From Cornus controversa (lineage: Eukaryota > Streptophyta > Magnoliopsida > Cornales > Cornaceae): a stretch of 64,000 nucleotides of DNA. The notes beneath the pieces were generated by a model, which saw nothing but the letters and a program-made list of their open reading frames with translations, was not told where the DNA came from and made no database searches. Positions 34,348 to 44,446 of this stretch are shown piece by piece (position 1 is the first letter of the stretch; every line of letters begins with the position of its first letter). The position numbers and the translations under genes are program-made. The stretch covers positions 6,869,501 to 6,933,500 of the forward strand of contig CM048850.1 of the NCBI GenBank assembly GCA_026545225.1, given 5' to 3'.

Positions 34348-34620
34348 TCTGACCCAGCAATTGTCCTCTCCCTCATCTGTAAGTCCAAGAATTCCCTTCA
34401 TGTGATAGAATTTTTGGATCCCTTCCCAACTGTTAGGCTGTTCCACTGGTAATAGAACATACGCCATTCGTAGTGGCTGCTGATTCTAAAGAGCAGTCGC
34501 AACTCATGTAGCTACAGCCTAAGCGATAATGGCTGCTAAATCGAAAGGAAGTTCAACATTTCCATCCTGAACAATATTCTAACCTTAGTTGTGGTTCGCC
34601 TTCCTCCTCCTACGGGGTGA
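34348..34620 (-). pseudogene. Gag remnant, composite gypsy element (N-terminal part)
   Basis: Continuation of the gag fragment after element B. In minus sense it reads a degraded gag start containing LLPVEQPNSWEG, equivalent to LPVEQPNTWER in element C at 42497-42748. Stops and frameshifts throughout. Followed by a leader and a degenerate PBS (34761-34773). Confidence 0.65.
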
Positions 34621-34775
34621 CATCAACATAAGACCCCAATAGTAGACTAAGACGTATAGAGTACAATGAATCCTATACTTAGATTTGATTTATCAGAATA
34701 TGCAACGTGGAAGATACCCTACGACGGACCCTACAGACCCAAGGATACTTGAACCTGGAATGCTCTAATACTAAC

Positions 34776-35342
34776 TGTAATACCCCACTCCAACACATGG
34801 TATGATATTGTCCGCTTTGGACCCAGCCCGCACAATTTTGCTCTTGGGTTTTACCCCAAAAGACCTCATACCATTTGAAGAGAACACACTAAATATAAGC
34901 ACATCCCCTTCTCCACACCCAAGCAATGTGGGATTAAGCACCCTGTACCCTCTCAGGGTGGTAGCTCAGCCTAGTGTCTATTTTTGCACCCGCCCACTCA
35001 CACTCGTCCACAAAGGTTACTACAATCCACCCCCTATGAGGCCCGACGTTCTCGTCGGCACACTTTTGGCTAGGTTCAGGCTCTGATATCAACTGTAATA
35101 CCCCATTTCAACACATGGTATAATATTCTCCGCTTTGGGCCTGAGCCCGCACGATTTTGCTCTTCGATTTTACCCCAAAAGGCCTCATACATTTGAAGAG
35201 AACATACTACATATAAGCACATCCCCTTTTCCACACCCAGGCAATGTGGGATTAAGCACCCTGTACCGTGTCAGTGTAGTAGCTCAGCCCAGTGTATGTC
35301 TTCGTTCCCGTCCACTCACACCCATCCACAAGGGTTATTACA
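34776..35342 (-). mobile_element. TRIM LTR-internal-LTR unit at right end of the composite
   Basis: LTRs 34776-35024 and 35094-35342 (249 bp each) around a 69-bp interior with a PBS (one mismatch) and a G-rich tract. On its own it would be a complete TRIM of 567 bp, but it has no target duplication of its own: left is gypsy leader and PBS, right is the GGTCA shared with position 15507. So it serves as the terminal LTR of the composite. Confidence 0.85.
35211..35252 (-). promoter_or_regulatory. snRNA-type promoter signature, terminal TRIM LTR
   Basis: ATCCCACATTG (one mismatch to the plant USE) with a TATA-like ATATAA element 25 bp downstream in minus sense. The LTR at 34776 has the same with the USE at 34924-34934. 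Confidence 0.5.
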
Positions 35343-35347
35343 GGTCA

Positions 35348-36079
35348 TTTACCCGAGCAGGAACAACACAAAGGAGAAAGAATTAACAACCTTCACCAAC
35401 AACAGATTCATGCTCATACAAATTTCACACATACAACATATATATATATATATATATACACCTATATCCATTTACTATAATCATTCACACGAAATTACAA
35501 CAGAAAAATACACATAATTTCATACATATATGCTCACAAATACAATCAAACGACACAAAAATTAATCTATGTATACAAGTTCAAAGGGGAAGTGAAGACA
35601 TTGAACTTGCCTTATGATTTTGAACAAAATCACATTCTCTCCCTTTTTTCGGCGTCTACCGTTTTCTCCCTGTCTGTGCATAGAAACCCTCTATAAATAG
35701 GAACTACTCAACCCTAATTTCTTTTTCTCTTATTTTATTTTCTTTCTAGAAAATAAAAAAAATAATTCCTAAATAATAAAGATAATAAATATAAATATAT
35801 TTAGCCCATATGTATATATATAAATATATATATATAGCCCAACTCTCCCTACCACAGACTGAAAATAATAAAAATAAAAGAAAAATCCAAAGGTATGGTC
35901 CAACATAAAAAATCAAATCAAATAAAACCTAAAGCATTTAACATTTTAAAACACCCAATACGCAATTAAAACAAATGAATGACTTAGTATTTAAAACACT
36001 AAATAAACCATTAAAAAAATAGGGCAATTTAAACACACAGACCATTTAGCATCTAAGACACTCACCAAAATAAATCAAT
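35348..36079 (-). repeat. Element A 5' LTR, right part
   Basis: Resumes with TTTACCCGAGCAGGAACAAC exactly where the left part stopped, matching 9611 onward. Contains an AT microsatellite (35437-35458). Homology to the 3' LTR ends at about 36079; the last 70 or so bases and the LTR terminus are missing. Confidence 0.85.
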
Positions 36080-36309
36080 GTGCCCCAATCCGTCAAATTG
36101 ATGTCAAATAGTAATGGAATAGACATAGTGAGTCACATGGGAGTAAATTAAGACAAAAATTCAACCCAAAGCCTGACCCAATTCAATTTTTAATACATAA
36201 TATCTCAACCCGACCCAACCTAACATAAGCCCTATTTTAACATCCAGTTTAGTCATCTTCTTCGCATGCCGTTTCGCAACATCACCGACCTCGCTATAAC
36301 CCTAATTGC

Positions 36310-36935
36310 TTAAAAGACTCTATCTTTTGAATCGCCAGCAAACAGAACAACCATTCCATAATGCATAGTGGTGGTTGGCTGACAAGGGATATTAATACAG
36401 TTGTGGCTATATCCAAATCCGGCAAAGGTAATGAAGGCTCACCGGATAATTGAGAGAGTTCATAGAGAATAAAGAGCTCAATATGGTGTTAAGAACCCTA
36501 GAATTTTGGTTGCCATCACTCTGACCTAGGTAAGAACTTTCCAGACTCTACATCTAATTGGGTTAATACATTCATTGATGAATATGTCATATAATCTTAT
36601 CTGGTTTGTTGTCGAAGCTGGTGGAGCCACCAATGAGATGGCTTCACTGTTCCCAAGTCAAGACTTTGGATTATCCATATTGGGCTCAAGGAGAAGATAC
36701 CAATTTTGTGGGAGGATTGCCATTGGATGGAAGCTCAAATGGACTTCATGCTTTAAGGTGAATTGAATTGACTTCGTATTATCCATATTATTTGATTTCG
36801 TGTGTTTTTATCTAAGATTATTATTAGAATAGAATTTAATTCTATAGATGTGTAATGGGGCAAAGTTGTGAGAGAAGAGAAGAGAAGCTAGATGGAATTG
36901 TACCTTACCCAAAATGGACTTGGTGTCCCATAGAG
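36310..36935 (+). pseudogene. IRX14: IRX14-like glycosyltransferase 43 pseudogene
   Basis: Plus-strand remnants of the GT43 xylan-synthesis protein IRX14 (Golgi membrane enzyme that elongates the xylan backbone). Readable pieces: INTVVAISKSG (36392 on), VMKAHRIIERVHRE then a stop, RAQYGVKNPRILVAITLT then a stop, VRTFQTLHLIG, then NLIWFVVEAGGATNEMASLF, then after a frameshift IHIGLKEKIPILWEDCHWME, and after a gap REEKLDGIV (about 36885-36911). These follow the order of the real protein around its nucleotide-sugar-binding region. The catalytic DDSN motif and the C-terminal half are absent. Stops and frameshifts make it a dead fragment. It lies in host-derived DNA between elements A and C. Confidence 0.85.
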
Positions 36936-37500
36936 ACAGTTGTTGTCAGAAAGAAGCAAACACATATAAGAAGTTGAAGGAAGGCATAATTAGGGCTTTG
37001 GTTTCCTTCTTTGGTTGGTTTGCAATTTTGAATAATTCCAAACATTTCGTGACTATTAAAAATTTCCATTTTTTAGCTTTTTAACTTTAAATAAATAGTG
37101 AGGTCAATTTAATGCAGGGATTATGTGATTAATTCGGATAGTATAGGGGGGATTTTCTGAATTAACCCCTTATTTTAATCATCTTGTGTGTTTTATTTAT
37201 TATTATTAACATTTTATTGTTAGTATTATTCATGTTATAGAAATTGTCCTATAGTTGAGTTTATACAATTATATATTTTGTATCTCTTATATTGTGCAAA
37301 TTGTGAATTTGTCTTTCATATTGGTGTAAATTATAAAGTGTGAAAATATTATAAGAAATTTCTACAACAAAAATTGCATGGGGCATACTCCAAGATAAAA
37401 AAGAACCAAAACCCCCCAATTCGACATAAGAAAAAATGAGCCAGCCTAGCATAAACAAAGAACAAAAGCCATTCTAACCATCAAAAGAGCCATAACTAGA
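36936..37500. other. No gene recognised
   Basis: AT-rich sequence with no recognisable frame, RNA or repeat; 36080-36309 likewise holds nothing assignable. Confidence 0.4.
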
Positions 37501-37521
37501 CTTGAACCAATAGGAGAGGAG

Positions 37522-37813
37522 ATACTACTAAGTTTTCTCCACATGGCATCTCGATTTGTATCTAAGATGATGAAAAAAAGTGGGTGAGCTTCGGAAAGCT
37601 TAATAAGTAACATTCTAGCTAATCGGCAAAAACTCCCATACCTTAGACTAAAATTTAAAATATCAAAAATAATAAAACAAAATGTCTCTAAAATATCATG
37701 TGCTTTTCTCCACATGGCAACTCGATTTGTGCCTAAATGTTGGAAAAAAAGTGGATGAGCTTGGGAAAGTTCAATAAGTAACATTCTAGGTAACTGACAA
37801 AAACTATCATACC
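37522..37813 (-). repeat. Diverged direct duplication (about 110 bp, spaced 181 bp)
   Basis: 37522-37640 and 37703-37813 share TTTTCTCCACATGGCA, CTCGATTTGT, TGGAAAAAAAGTGG-like and AATAAGTAACATTCTAG blocks. A minus-strand open frame of 127 codons (37446-37829) spans both and therefore contains the peptide PRMLLIELSQAHPLFF twice in variant form. I cannot assign a family; it may be a decayed gene piece. Confidence 0.5.
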
Positions 37814-38138
37814 TCAGCAAGTAATACAATTATATTAAAATATTAATATTAAACAGTATAATTAATTAGTTATTAATAAATTTAACAACAACAACATATA
37901 ACAGTCATAAATAAATCAATAACCATCAATGCCTAAAATTTTAATCTCTCAATTAATTCAACATCATATATAATCAACTGGTCATTAATTGTATATACTT
38001 TAAACACAATTTCAAGACAACCTAAAACTAAATGTCCATCACTACAACTAACTCTGACTCTCAAAACTAATTAAAACCTACTTCTAAAGCCATACACAAT
38101 CACCAACAATTCATTAAGTAAAAAAGAAGAAATTTTAT

Positions 38139-38660
38139 TCACTGAAACATGGGCATTATCCAAACTACGGGAGCATAGCACTTGTGGGAATAATCGAGTT
38201 TGTAATGTTTTCCTAACCTTTGCTCCTCTAAATTAAAGACCCCATGTCACGGGGCTCATATAATAAAGTAGGAGATCTTTCCGAGCAATCATCGGTGTAG
38301 TATATGGAATTGGTTGGCGATTAGGAAAATCAAAGCCAAGACACACATGGTATGGCTATCACCCAACAACACTGCCTCATCACCCAAACTATTAATTTCA
38401 ACCCATTCTCCCTTCTTTCCTTCACTTGAATCCATCATCACTCGCCTGTAAACCTTGAAATCTACCATGATGTTAAACCGCAACCAATTTCTTTCATCTA
38501 AAAAATGAAGCCTTCGCACCAACAACCGGTCTCCATTCCATACCTCCACAGGGTATGGCTTATGTGAGTTGTTCAAAGAAAGTGGCACTACAATTTCATA
38601 ACTGGGGCCATCATAGGTACTCTTACTTCTAATAGTATTGTCATTAATGGTGCCCTTTAC
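38139..38660 (-). pseudogene. DUF295 (F-box/KIB-type) gene, C-terminal part, split by element C
   Basis: Minus-strand C-terminal half of a DUF295 protein, the family that includes many plant F-box proteins with a propeller-like domain. Readable: VKGTINDNTI, then YEIVVPLSL, FKVYRRVMM, WVEINSLGDEAVLLGDSHTM, then frameshifts, SIYYTDDCSERSPTLLYEPR then DMG, VFNLEEQRLGKHYKLDYSHK and the terminal WIMPMFQ with TGA at 38139. The LGD-A-LGD-H and IYYTDD motifs are diagnostic of the family. Upstream codons continue at 55567 on the far side of element C; the break is at the element's target duplication. At least two frameshifts near 38320 and 38235 show decay. Role if it had been intact: probably a substrate adaptor, by family only. 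Confidence 0.85.
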
Positions 38661-39344
38661 TGAAATATCCCCTACAAATTTTACGCATGAGGTGACCAGT
38701 CTCACACATGAAACATAAGGGATACATATAACTGATAGCGAATAAGCATAGAATACAAAGACAAAAAAGAAAAGATTTATAAATGTTGAAAGGAAATTCT
38801 AACTGAAATAACAAATAACATTAAATAAACATAATACTAGTCTGAATAATACAACTTGGATGTCCAGCAACTCAAGGACCCCTTAACCAAAAATAACAAA
38901 AGTAAGTACTATTCTAGAAAAGATCTAAGTCCCTATACTGAAGTCCGGTAAGGAATAGATGGTTGTCACGCTCTATGAACTTCACACTCTAACCTCGAGG
39001 TGGAAACTACCTAGGACTTGAAATATCAACAAAGTGGGTTAAACCCATGAACAAGTTCCCTCTACTATAATTCAATTAGAGAACCAGTAAACATACCCTC
39101 TATATGAGGACAATAAAAATATATAAATAAACATACAGACATAACCTCCCTCACCTACCCTACGGTACCAAATTGGGACCATCCTCTATCTAGCACCAAC
39201 CAATATGTTATTACAAAATCTAGATCATGTTTTCCTAAATTTCATCCAAAGGTAATCCATTCAAGCCCAAACCCCTAGTAAGTACATGTCCTACTATTAT
39301 TTGTCAATTCTAACCTGCCTCCCTTATCTACATATTACATATCA

Positions 39345-39371
39345 AGTATTTGACAATCCTGACATGTCTCG

Positions 39372-39431
<60 letters not shown>

Positions 39432-39665
39432 CATGCCTCTTTGAAATTCTCACATGCCTCCCTAATTAACATTAACTACCATATTGACAATCCTCACATG
39501 CCTCCCTTATTAACCTTAACTACCCTATTGGCAATCCTGAAATGCCTCCTGGCAATCATCACATGCCTCCCTAATTACCTTAACTATTTTATTGGCAATC
39601 TTGACATGCCTCCCCCATTAACCTTGAATACCTTATTAGGTATTGACAATCTATACATACCACCC
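39345..39665 (-). repeat. Palindromic/CATGCCTCCC array, element C 3' LTR
   Basis: Shorter units built on TTGGCAATCCTGACATGCCTCC and TTAACCTTAACTAC, a diverged relative of the element A array; one ACCTTATTAGGT palindrome remains at about 39631. The 5' LTR counterpart is 53325-53765. Confidence 0.8.
39373..39428. repeat. TA microsatellite
   Basis: Uninterrupted TA run of over 50 bp within the element C 3' LTR; shorter (about 35 bp) at the equivalent place in the 5' LTR (53409-53443). Confidence 0.95.
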
Positions 39666-40732
39666 TTATAACCTATTAAATTCCTCATTAACCATACTTA
39701 AAAGCATGCTAATTACCACAGTGAAAATCCTATCGTCACATGAATTAAATACACAAGGAAAATAAACTTAGCATACCATGAAGTAAAACGATTCATCCCC
39801 CTATTTTATATACTGAATTAAGCATCAACATTTAACCACGAACATTTGATTGCAAAGAAAACAATTAAAGAAGACAATTAAACAATTAAAATAAAAATCA
39901 CATAAATAACCCTACATTGCACTATAAACATCAAGTGTATCTACACCTAGGTCTAAACTAGATTTTCATGTATATTCCGTCCTTAAAAGTCTTATAATTT
40001 ATTTTTTTTTTGGAATTTTCTAGAAATTTTTTGTAATTTAAAAATATTTTTCAAAACAAAAGAAAATAAAATTCCAATTTTGAAGCATACTTTTTGTACT
40101 AATTCTACAACAAGGGGTACTTATTTTGTCTTGAAATTAAAACCCAAGTGTATTATGTCCCTAAAAGATTAATTTCAATTTTTTGAATTTTTTTTGGTAT
40201 TTTTCCTAATTTTCAATATTTAAAAATGATTTAAAATTTTAAAAAATATATTAAAATATTTCAGACGTGGTCCAGTGGGTGGGCTCAGCGAGTAGGACCC
40301 AACGAGACCTTTCCCGGTCCCCAGCTGGCGCCGAAACAGGGTGCACACGCCGAAGACCCTTTTTTTTCTTTCTTCCTTCTTCTTTTCTCTTTTCTTTTCC
40401 TGCAACTTACTGTTGCACGCAACAACCATGTAGCCGCAACTATCCGGCCACTTTCTGACCACCTCCGGCCAGCAAAACTCACATTTTAATATATAACTCT
40501 ACTCCCCTTGGCCTAAGCTACGCATTGATACCAAAATCACCACCAATAATTGCCTAAATCGAAAAGCCCCAATTTCAAGTTTTAGGGTTCTAAAATTTCA
40601 AACTCAAATTCCTGTAAAACCACTGAACGATTTTTCACCAAACTTATAGGGACTATTCAGATGAGCAAGATCAACAATTTAATCAGAACAAAAACCTTCA
40701 AAAACTATGTTTACAATCAACCCAAATCTCAT

Positions 40733-40741
40733 GTGTGTGTA

Positions 40742-40800
<59 letters not shown>
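40733..40800. repeat. Compound (GT)n(AT)n microsatellite in element C LTR
   Basis: GT run passing into AT run. The 5' LTR has a shorter version at 54807-54842. The overlapping short frames here are artefacts of the repeat. Confidence 0.95.
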
Positions 40801-40802
<2 letters not shown>

Positions 40803-41523
40803 GCCAATATACTCATATATACACGTATATACATGAAATAATTTACACAATAACAGTACCGAGATCACAGATTTATCATTTTTAATCAAACAAAAATTTC
40901 TTTCCATGCATAATTATACAAATACATAGTTATATACAAAGATATACATGTATATACGTATATTCAAGCAACACTAAAATTAATTTATGTTTACAAGTTC
41001 AAAGGAGAAGTGAAGAGATTAAACTTGCCTTGTGATTTTGAACAAAATCACCTTCTCTTCCTTTTTTCGGCGTCTCCCACTCTCTCCCTGTTTATGCGTA
41101 GCAACTCTCTATGCGTAGGAGCTACTGAACCCAAATTTCTTTTCTCTTATTTATTTTTCTTTTTAGAAAACTAAAAAAAAAAATTCCTAAATAATTAAAC
41201 TAATAAATATAAAATATTTAGCCCACCTATATATAAATATATATAGTCCAGTCCAACAGTCTAGCCTAACCTGATAATAACTAAAAATAAATAAAAAGGA
41301 AACGTAGCCCAAACCCACATAGTTTTATTTCAAAGAAAAATTATATTTCAAATAAATATTTCACACACAATTAAACTCAATCAACACTAAGCAGCAATTC
41401 AAACATTCACATTAAACACATAAAACAAGCATTGACAAAACTAATTAAAACATTTAAATAATTAAAAACTCAATTAAATAAATAAAACCCAATTTAAATA
41501 TTCTCAAATTATAGGGTATTACA

Positions 41524-42953
41524 TTCTTTCCCCCTAAAAAGAGAAATTTCGTCCTCGAAATTCACCTCATACCTGAAATAAAAACTTTAAATATTTTGCC
41601 TTTGTTTCATCATCCCTTTCCCAAGTGGACTTCGCCTCATTATGGTGGAGCCTGCACATCATATGGCATGACATTGTAGACCACCCCATAGTGTAACTGC
41701 TGGGTAGGTTGCCCCGTAGGCAATGGCAATGCTGGTAAATCTGGATGGTTTTGAGTCTGAATCCGTGGAACCTGTGGTACTGGCAAGGGTGATTGTAGTC
41801 TCTGTCCCTGCTGACCAAACTATCCCTGATTAGTGTTAGGGCAATATCTAGCTGAATGCCCAAGCTAACCATACCAGTAACAATTTCCTCTAAATACACC
41901 AGTAGGCCTCTTCAATTGATTACCCTGTAACTGAATCTGACATGTCTGCAGTACTTCACTCTATTATCTGTGAGTAGAGGCCTCTCATTTCTAAAAATCA
42001 TTATTACCTCTGTATTTCTTCCACTACTGCTGCCCTGGATGACTGCTCTTGTCAAAGTGCCTCCCACCATTACAATTCATCCTCCCCACTGTCTGACTAG
42101 CGGAGTCCCTGCCATTTTGTTTCTCCCTTTTCTTTGGCTGTAGTCTTTCCTCGACTGATAGTGCTGCAATGCAGCATCAACCACCTGAGCATAAGTGGTA
42201 TAAGCTGGATTACTAATAATGACCTGTCCAATAGGCCAAATCAAACCATTCGCAAAAAATCTCATCTTCTTTTCCTCGGTGTTCACCTCCTTAGGTGCAA
42301 ACAAGGATAGACTGGTAAACTCCTACTCGTACCCTGCAACTATCCTGTCTCCCTACTCTAAGTTCAGGAACTCCTATTTAGCCGCCCTCACGACATATGG
42401 GAAGTATTTAGCATCAAAATGGACCTGAAACTCTACATAAGTCACTAACTCCTACCACTATAACGCATCCCCCACTAGCTTAAAGGTAGTTAGGATCTAT
42501 TTCTGTACTTCTGTGCACACGATCATGCGAAGATGGCGTTCAATGTCTTTCCTCCACTGATACGCTTCGATCACCTCCGTAGACCCTGAAAACTGTGGTA
42601 GATTTCCTTTTATGAAGGAATTATGTACCCTCTCCCACGTGTTAGGCTGCTCCACTGGTAATGAAACATGCACCATCAACGATGGCTGCTGATTCTGAAT
42701 AGCAGTCGCCACTCCTGCAGCCATAACCTGAGCAATAATGGCTGCCAAATCAGGAGGAAGTTCAGCATTTCTACCCAGAGCATTTTCCTAACCCCATATT
42801 TGGTTCGCACTCCTCCTACGGGGTGTCATACTGTAGATGAAACAGGAAAAGACATCAGTACCTCAACAATAAATTAGAGTACAATAAGTCATATACTTAA
42901 TTTCTATTTATCAGAACACGCAATGCAGAAAATACCATACGACAGACCCTAAG
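41524..42953 (-). pseudogene. Gag remnant of element C with pol deleted
   Basis: Minus-strand gag pieces: 42748-42497 (N-terminal MAAIIAQVMAAGVATAIQNQ, VSLPVEQPNTWERVHN, PQFSGSTEVIEAYQWRKDIE), 42304-42077 (PKEVNTEEKKMRFFANGL, YAQVVDAALQHYQSRKDY) and 41899-41567 (degraded knuckle region). A short pol-end piece sits at the 3' side (41524-41647, equal to 10510-10633 in A). At about 41647 it jumps straight into gag sequence (GCCTGCACATCATATGGC, also seen at 22609), so protease, RT, RNase H and integrase were all removed in one deletion. Several frameshifts. No product expected. Confidence 0.8.
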
Positions 42954-43044
42954 TGTAACGCCCCGATCCCCGACTCCCGGGAAACCGGAGGTTAACCTGC
43001 CCATTAATCCCAATGGACCCTTTTTAACCTTTATAAGGTATCAT

Positions 43045-43069
43045 GCTCTAATACCATCCTGTCACGCCC
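43045..43069 (-). other. PBS-like site and second LTR terminus embedded in element D LTR
   Basis: Plus strand GCTCTAATACCA (one mismatch to the complement of the tRNA-Met PBS), three bases, then TGTCACGCCCC, a second LTR-end-like start 106 bp inside the real end. The sister LTR has the same at 49056-49080. Confidence 0.75.
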
Positions 43070-44155
43070 CGATTCCCAAGGCCTGGAAACCGAGGTGTGA
43101 ACCCCGTGAGATCACCATCACGCTTTAACCACCACCTGATCATGCAACCTCAATTTCCTATCATTTTTACGAAAATTGGGCATGACCCATTCTAAATAAT
43201 CAGCTTCTGGCATGATACACCTGTTTCACAATTTATATGGACACTTCTGGGCACGTGTCCCCCCAGCATTTATATCTAAACAATAAAAATGGACACTTCT
43301 GGGCCCGTGTCCCCCCAATATTTCTACAACATGCATAATACAATCATAATTATACATGCCTCAGTCCTTGAATGTCCGTATTAAATACATACATCACATG
43401 AATAAAACACAACTGAAGGAACTGAATCTACACAAACGCTTTATACATTTAATCCAAATGTAAAGCATCTATCTACCCACTATCCTGGGCATACATTAGA
43501 TTCTAATGAATCTAGATACTACCTCTGTAACTGGTGCTATCAGTTTCCCCAACTGACTCCAAAACCAGCAACACCTGTAAAACCTGGGAGGGGGTGAGCT
43601 CAAAGGCCCAACAAGGTATGTAGAACCATACTATCACTGCTGCAGCAGGTCGATCCTCACATATTCTCAAAACTATACTTATGCACTTAAATATATCACA
43701 ATATTTAAGACCATGCCCCACCTAGCATGCATAAACCAATGATGTATATGGCTACTCTAGCACATATGAACATACAAAATTCACTATACATGATTTTAGA
43801 ACTCATACTCAACATGCTTGAAAGCAGTAAACATTCAGCACCAATATGTATATAGTACATATATGTCAACACATTTACATAAACGATGTAAATCAACTAC
43901 CACATCTCCTACTCGTCAAGTAGCACATCACAAATGCAATAAAGATGCATTTAAACAGGAAAACATGCTTAACAGATAAACACATAAGCATAAAGGTATT
44001 TTTCACCTTCCACGGTCATAATCCGATACATAAGACAAGCATCTAAGCTTGCACATACTCTCACTCTCGGTCCTCATCCGATACCCCACATGATTCTTAA
44101 CCAATCATGTGACCGAGACACTTCCCACACAATTGCGGAATCCATCACCGAGTAT

Positions 44156-44446
44156 TCTCTACTCCGAGGTGATTGAGCCGCTGCCGAATCCGCCACCGAG
44201 TATTCTCTACTCCGAGGTGATCGGACCGCTTCAAAATATGTCACCGAGTATTCTCTACTCCGAGGTGATTAGATCATTTTCGAATTCGTCACCGAGTATT
44301 CTCTACTCCGAGGTGATCGAACCATCACCGAGTATGCTCTACTCCGAGGTGATTAGATAAATTTTAGAATTTGTCACCGAGTATTCTCTACTCTGAGGTG
44401 ACTCAACCACTCTAACGCCCTCACCGAGTATTGACCTACTCTAGGC
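44156..44446 (-). repeat. Stem-loop array, element D 3' LTR
   Basis: Seven units: CACC, GAGTA, loop TTCTC, TACTC, bulge CGA, GGTG, the last one degenerate. Same stem as the element B array but different loop and bulge. The 5' LTR copy is 50167-50457. Confidence 0.9.

Larger units (their letters stand above)
15512..35342 (-). mobile_element. Composite gypsy/TRIM element flanked by one target duplication
   Basis: Flanked by GGTCA at 15507-15511 and 35343-35347; removing it plus one GGTCA rejoins element A's LTR exactly. Left to right on the plus strand: gypsy LTR start in plus orientation (15512-16147); TRIM LTR (16148-16392), TRIM interior, TRIM LTR (16463-16712), TRIM interior with PBS; complete gypsy LTR (16782-19687); polypurine tract; decayed gypsy interior (19688-34775, holding a solo TRIM LTR and element B); gypsy PBS; TRIM LTR (34776-35024), interior, TRIM LTR (35094-35342). 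Both outer ends are LTR 5' starts facing inward, which ordinary integration does not produce. The perfect target duplication says the two ends integrated together, unless later recombination exchanged an end. Confidence 0.75.
8528..36079 (-). mobile_element. Gypsy element A (Ty3/gypsy, defective), host of two nested insertions
   Basis: Minus-strand LTR retrotransposon: 3' LTR 8528-10501 (its outer part displaced by the CACTA insertion), polypurine tract at 10502, interior 10502-13470, PBS complementary to initiator tRNA-Met at 13457-13468, 5' LTR 13471-15511 continued at 35348-36079. The two 5' LTR halves join to one continuous LTR when the 15512-35342 composite and one GGTCA copy are removed, as comparison with 9606-9640 shows. 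The 5' LTR stops at about 36079, roughly 70 bp short of the LTR terminus seen at 10501. The interior lacks gag and part of RT. Confidence 0.85.
38661..41523 (-). repeat. Element C 3' LTR
   Basis: 2863 bp, TGAAATATCCCC to GGGTATTACA on the plus strand. Includes a palindromic array variant (39345-39665), TA run (39373-39428), GC-rich block with a pyrimidine tract (40265-40480) and a GT/AT microsatellite (40733-40800). Confidence 0.9.

Noticed and set aside
34776-35342. Simple independent TRIM insertion at the right end of the composite
   Set aside because: The five bases before 34776 and the GGTCA after 35342 do not match; the only match to GGTCA is at 15507-15511.
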